Under the pieces are notes generated by a model. That model ran no database searches. It saw only the letters and a list, made by a program, of their open reading frames with translations, and was not told the DNA's origin. A DNA stretch of 24,935 nt from Oppiella nova (Eukaryota > Arthropoda > Arachnida > Sarcoptiformes > Oppiidae), in NCBI GenBank assembly GCA_905397405.1, contig CAJPVJ010000247.1:5580-30514 (forward strand), given 5' to 3'. A program made the position numbers and the translations under genes. Shown in pieces: positions 20,899-24,935 of this stretch; position 1 is the stretch's first letter, and each line of letters opens with the position of its first letter.

Positions 20899-22168
20899 TT
20901 AGTCGTTAAATTCAATAGACATTAACTTTCTTCTTTCAAATTTCACAAGTATTGAGAAGTAAGTCATCGTTAATGTAATGATCTGTTTAAACAACAATTA
21001 TCTGTTAATTCATATGAATTTAATTCTCATTCTTTACTCACATTAAGAATATTCTCAATATTTATGGGTTTCCCCAATATTTCCATCCCAATGGTTGATC
21101 GCAACACACGGTTAAAGTAAAGCCGAATCTAAAGTGAAAATATAATTCATATAAAAATACAATTATATTTTACAAATAACCAAAAACCTGATGCAATAGT
21201 CTCTTATCAGTTGTCTTAAACACAAATCCGTGAACAAAATGCATGGATTTCTTGGCCTCGATGTCGGTGAAGGCTATACTAAGTGTCAGGAATAGTATGA
21301 GTATCACGATTGCTATTGTGACTACCAATCCACTCATAATTAATAGAGAATATTCCTTTGAATAAATATACAAATAAAAAATATAACATATAATGGGTGC
21401 CCAACACAACAATAGAGCCATCAAATGGTATTTGAAGTACTCGTTCGCATAGTGTAGTGAATCGCATGCCTTATAATGGCTTATCAATAGTGAACGCAAC
21501 GATCGTTTGCCAACACTTTGCATACTTTCGTTGATTGCCTTAAAAACACGCAAATATTTCAATGCCATAAATATTTGGCTCATAATACTCCTCAAGAGTA
21601 ATGCGAATGTAATGCATCCAAAATAGTAGCCATCAATAAATGGATAAATTAAACCAGGGTAATGGGTATATGTTTTATATTTCTTGATTAAGCACATCGA
21701 TACAAAATATACAGATATGCAACAAATCATACGGTTTATAACTATCATTAATCTTGTTAATTTACGAGACAATTTCAGCAAATAATGATCAAGGTGAATG
21801 TCTCTGATCTCATTGTAAATCTCATCCATTCTGGCAATCCATTTATTAGTATTAAATCGAAAGTCAATCAAAATCCAGAGAAATAAATACTTAATAGCTA
21901 TACCGGTTAAATCAAACATGACCCTGGTGCCCTCATTGCCCATATAATATCCAATTGAGCCATATATCTTCAATGCTTCGATCTCTGTGTCCGGTATTAT
22001 AATAAAAGTGATCGTATCATAGATTACGGTAATTATACTGTAGATGAATAAAATCCAATAAATCTTAGTATATTTGCCATTTAAGCCTCGTTTCAATGAT
22101 ATTCCGAATTTGTTTGTAATTGTATCAAATTGGTTTAACAATACAATTATACCAAAATTTGGCACCAT
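20899..22168 (-). CDS. Gustatory receptor, divergent family member
   Basis: On the minus strand the exons are 22168-21188, 21128-21042 and 20982-20899; 327 + 29 + 27 = 383 residues. Both introns are phase 0 (cag|gttttt...ctttag|att and aat|gtgagt...aaacag|atc). The start MVPNFGIIVLLNQFDTITNK follows an A-rich aaaatgg context. Exon 1 carries six hydrophobic segments. Exon 2 reads IRLYFNRVLRSTIGMEILGK, homologous to exon 3 of the array genes. The last exon contains TMTYFSILVKFERRK, that is TY-x5-KF against the arthropod GR signature TY-x5-QF. This is the best evidence for placing the whole cluster in the GR family. Unlike the array genes, it has no intron between the N-terminal and central parts. 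The first donor, gttttt, is weak. Confidence 0.8.
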
Positions 22169-22462
22169 TTTAATTTGGAATAATAAATAAGTCTAACCTG
22201 TTATCTGAATATTGTTAATAAATACCTAGAATTAAAATATATAAAAATTTGATACTGTATTAGTATAATTTTGACAATCTTTAGAATGAACATTTTATTT
22301 ACTTACAAGTTAGACATTATATATTATTTTATAAAATATTACAACAGCATTCAATTCATATTAATATAAACAAAGTAATAAAAACTTTATTATTTTATTT
22401 GTTTATAAAATAACAAAAGTATATTATATTTAGAATAAATTTTATGATTATTGGTAAATATA
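22169..22462. other. Divergent intergenic region before the foldback element
   Basis: AT-rich DNA upstream of the minus-strand GR gene, presumably its promoter. No gene is seen, and no HMG-CoA reductase exon is recognisable. Positions 22457-22462 are the left target duplication of the foldback element. Confidence 0.4.
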
Positions 22463-23487
22463 AGGGGTTTTCATAATATCTGTCAGGTAAAATTAATATC
22501 TAAAATACATTTAACTCGGAAACCAATAAAGATATCGAAAAGATTTTTAAACCTCAACTATAGATTTTTCTTATATGTATTCCCCAGAAGACACCACTAA
22601 ATTCGAGCACCGGTAGGCCAGCACAGGTAGGTTTTCTTTACAGCAATAACTACATGTCATAGAGAAACAATCAGCATGGCGATGGAAAGAGCATAAAAAA
22701 TGATTGAGCCCATCTATCAGGATTTCTCTGGTAATTGTAACATTAAGGGACAGGAAGGCGCGGTAGATTATAATATTGAATAATATATAGAAAAATAGAA
22801 GAAATTATAAATTTGACTTAATCATCAAATTGTACTCAAAACGTAGATAATATTTCCATTTTAAACCATTATGATATCTTAAGAAATAAATTATGTAGAG
22901 CACTTTAAAATTCATTAATTTTACAAATCCAACAAAATTGTTATAAATTTCAAAATGCTCTAGCTCAAGTATTAATTGAGATATTCCAAAAATTCCAAAT
23001 TTAAATGTTATTCATATTTTGAGTAGTTTTAGTTGGTTTGATCAAATTTTGGGTTTAAAACAAATTTATCAAAATTTCGATATACCGCGCCTCCTAATAT
23101 TATCTACTTTTTGAGTACAATTTGATGATTAAGTCAAATTTATAATTTCTTCTATTTTTCTATATATTATTCAATATTATAATCTACAGCGCCTCCCTGT
23201 CCCTTAATGATACAATTACCAGGGAAATCCTGATAGATGGGTTCGATCATTTTTTATGCTCTTTCCAACGCCGTGCTGATTGTTTCTCTATGACATGTAG
23301 TTATTGCTGTACAGAAAACCTACCTGTGCCGGCCTACCGGTGCTCGAATTTAGTTGTGTCTTCTGGGGAACACATATAAGAAAAATCCATAGTTGAGGTT
23401 TAAAAATCTTTTCGATATCTTTATTGGTTTCCGAGTTAAATGTATTTTAGATATTAATTTTACCTGACAGATATTATGAAAACCCCT
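22463..23487. mobile_element. 1025-bp foldback MITE with 392-bp inverted arms
   Basis: The left arm (22463-22854) is a near-perfect inverted copy of the right arm (23096-23487), with a 241-bp AT-rich centre. The ends read AGGGGTTTTCATAATATCTG in both arms. The flanks carry AATATA at 22457-22462 and 23488-23493, a 6-bp target duplication. The arms are visibly richer in G and C than the surroundings (agcaccggtaggcc, gcgcggtag) and differ at only a few positions, so the insertion is recent. No ORF is present, so it would need a transposase in trans. Superfamily not assigned. Confidence 0.9.
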
Positions 23488-23493
23488 AATATA

Positions 23494-23715
23494 AGAAGCA
23501 AATGTTTAAAGTTGTTAAAACTATTAACTTACCAGATTTTATTATAAATATACTTATCGCATTAGGATAGTTCTAAAAAATTGTATATAAATGATAATTT
23601 TAAAATAACAGAATCTGCTACTCTAATAACGTAACTACAAAAATAATAGCATTAATAACAATAATAACAATAATATAATAATAATAAGTTTTTTGTAAAT
23701 AATGAAAATATCCAG
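23494..23715. other. Region between the foldback element and the HMG-CoA reductase exon
   Basis: AT-rich, with an ataataaca-type microsatellite at about 23650-23690, ending in the splice acceptor atatccag at 23715. No start codon or upstream HMG-CoA reductase exon is recognisable. Confidence 0.5.
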
Positions 23716-24935
23716 GTTATCGCAACGGGTTTGGCTATACTAGGTGCGAATATATTGGATGCTTTGTTAAATGTTGTCGCAATCATTTGGACAAATTATT
23801 TAAGGAATGACTACAAAGTCAAATAAGTTTTAGATTGTGTATTGATAATAATTTCAATTATATAGTCTTATTGCCAATATACCCCGTTATATTATCACTA
23901 ATTTTGACTGTGAGTAATATACTTTTATACATTCTATTTTATTCATACATTCTATCAAGCAATATTATCTAGCAATAATTTATAAATCTTTTTTAGATCT
24001 CAAACAATAGAAAAAATATACGGATATCTATAATTAAAAGTATATTTTCAAATTTCAAGTCACAAATTAATCCATATTCTATTATAAAACAAATTATGAT
24101 GTGCATATTTATGACCCTGGTAACATTTTATATGACAATCAGTTTACCCATTACTATCTTAATTTTAATTTACAAACGTAAATCATCATTATTAACAAAA
24201 GATATTGTCAACAATAATTTTACACGCAAAAATGATTTAGTAAATGACAATTTAACTAGTGATCATACAACTATAGTTAATGATGATGAACATGATGAGT
24301 TAAATAAACCCAAGTTTTTCATTGGTGACATATGCAAGTCCGATATTATAAACCGGGTCATAGGTGATACAGAAGTCCCCACCAATAATGATTTAATTGA
24401 GCCAACCATATGTGATAAACCTGAATATATCAGAGATATTCAGACTTTACTCGAGTTATACAACAGAGTGGATGGCATTCATAAGTTGACTGATCAGGAG
24501 ATCCAGTGTTTAGTGGAGACAAAACACATACCGGCCTATCAGTTGGAATCCATTTTAGGCGACGCCGGAAGAGGGGTTGCCATCAGGAGGCGTGTCATTG
24601 AAAAGTTGTCACACAAACAAAGGGTTCTAGAAAAAGTACCATACACCAATTATGATTATACACTTGTTTCGGGCACGTGCTGTGAAAATGTAATCGGGTA
24701 CATACCGGTGCCGTTAGGTATAGTCGGGCCGTTGCTTCTAAATAATAAGTTATATTATGTGCCAATGGCTACAACTGAGGGCTGTTTAGTAGCAAGCACA
24801 AATAGAGGTTGTCGGGCTATTACAATGTCCGGCGGCGTTAAGACTAATGTTTATTTAGATGGCATGTCTAGAGGGCCGGTATTACACTTTACTAGTGCTA
24901 TGAAAGCTGTTGAGGCCATGAAATGGTTGCAAAAT
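23716..24935 (+). CDS. Hmgcr: 3-hydroxy-3-methylglutaryl-CoA reductase (partial, one frameshift)
   Basis: Reduces HMG-CoA to mevalonate with NADPH at the ER membrane, the committed step of isoprenoid synthesis. Exons are 23716-23909 and 23997-24935 (running off the window); the intron is 87 bp (gtgagt...ttttag). Exon A encodes IATGLAILGANILDALLN and NYIVLLPIYPVILSLIL, matching the end of the animal sterol-sensing domain. A one-base deletion near 23824 separates these two parts. Exon B has a membrane helix (MCIFMTLVTFYMTISLP), an acidic, Asn-rich linker, then the catalytic domain: YDYTLVSGTCCENVIGYIPV (with the ENVIG dimer motif) and MATTEGCLVASTNRGCRAI, whose Glu is the catalytic Glu of the family. 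The frame is open to the end. N-terminal membrane exons are not found upstream. Arthropods are sterol auxotrophs, so the mevalonate would serve non-sterol products. Confidence 0.9.

Noticed and set aside
21279-21467. Minus-strand ORF of 62 codons
   Set aside because: It is a shadow in another frame of the minus-strand GR gene.
23716-23826. C-terminal exon of an unrelated membrane protein
   Set aside because: The A-x-G-x-A-I-L-G ... L-D-A-L pattern and the continuation one frame over match the HMG-CoA reductase sterol-sensing domain, in the right order before the catalytic domain.
23819-23833. A minute intron (gtcaa...ttttag) explaining the frame change in HMG-CoA reductase
   Set aside because: About 15-16 bp is far too short for the spliceosome, and its removal does not connect the two frames better than a one-base error.
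1-24935. CRISPR arrays, tRNA or rRNA genes, bacterial operons
   Set aside because: No such structure was seen by eye. Spliced genes and the repeat types show this is eukaryotic nuclear DNA. A tRNAscan or Infernal run was not possible here.

Overview
The window is AT-rich eukaryotic nuclear DNA with short GT-AG introns (mostly 55-100 bp). Its genes are DEG/ENaC channel domains, a tandem array of gustatory-receptor-like seven-transmembrane genes, and a fragment of HMG-CoA reductase. This mix, with arthropod-type GR genes carrying phase-0 introns near the C-terminus, points to an arthropod. A mite or other small arachnid is my best guess, but this is inference; no rRNA or tRNA is present to settle it.

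Layout: (1) 7-4837, +: three consecutive DEG/ENaC domains. Domain 2 joins domain 3 in frame through a clean 57-bp phase-0 intron. Domains 1 and 2 were one continuous reading frame before a ~479-bp MITE (1557-2035, 8-bp target duplication) landed between them. The ancestral gene therefore encoded at least three channel subunits in one chain; since DEG/ENaC channels are trimers, this looks like a natural covalent trimer. (2) 5149-5235, +: a 28-codon hydrophobic micropeptide candidate. (3) 5747-20071, +: six four-exon GR-like genes (A-D, F, G) plus one decayed remnant (E), all in the same orientation. Exon 2 is exactly 692 bp in every member once a 128-bp perfect duplication in gene A is discounted. 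Genes B, C and D sit on recent segmental duplications of about 2.3 kb that include the upstream DNA. Gene C carries a nonsense codon. (4) 20899-22168, -: a divergent GR gene of 383 residues with a recognisable C-terminal TY-x5-KF motif. (5) 22463-23487: a 1025-bp foldback element with 392-bp arms and a 6-bp target duplication. (6) 23716-24935, +: HMG-CoA reductase, from the sterol-sensing-domain region into the catalytic domain, running off the window, with one apparent frameshift and no visible N-terminal exons.

The channel and receptor genes are both typical of sensory, contact-chemosensory repertoires; HMG-CoA reductase is a metabolic neighbour with no evident functional link. Two perfect tandem duplications (73 bp around an N at 587; 128 bp at 6790-7045) both break reading frames that are otherwise intact, so assembly artefacts are likely at those two places.
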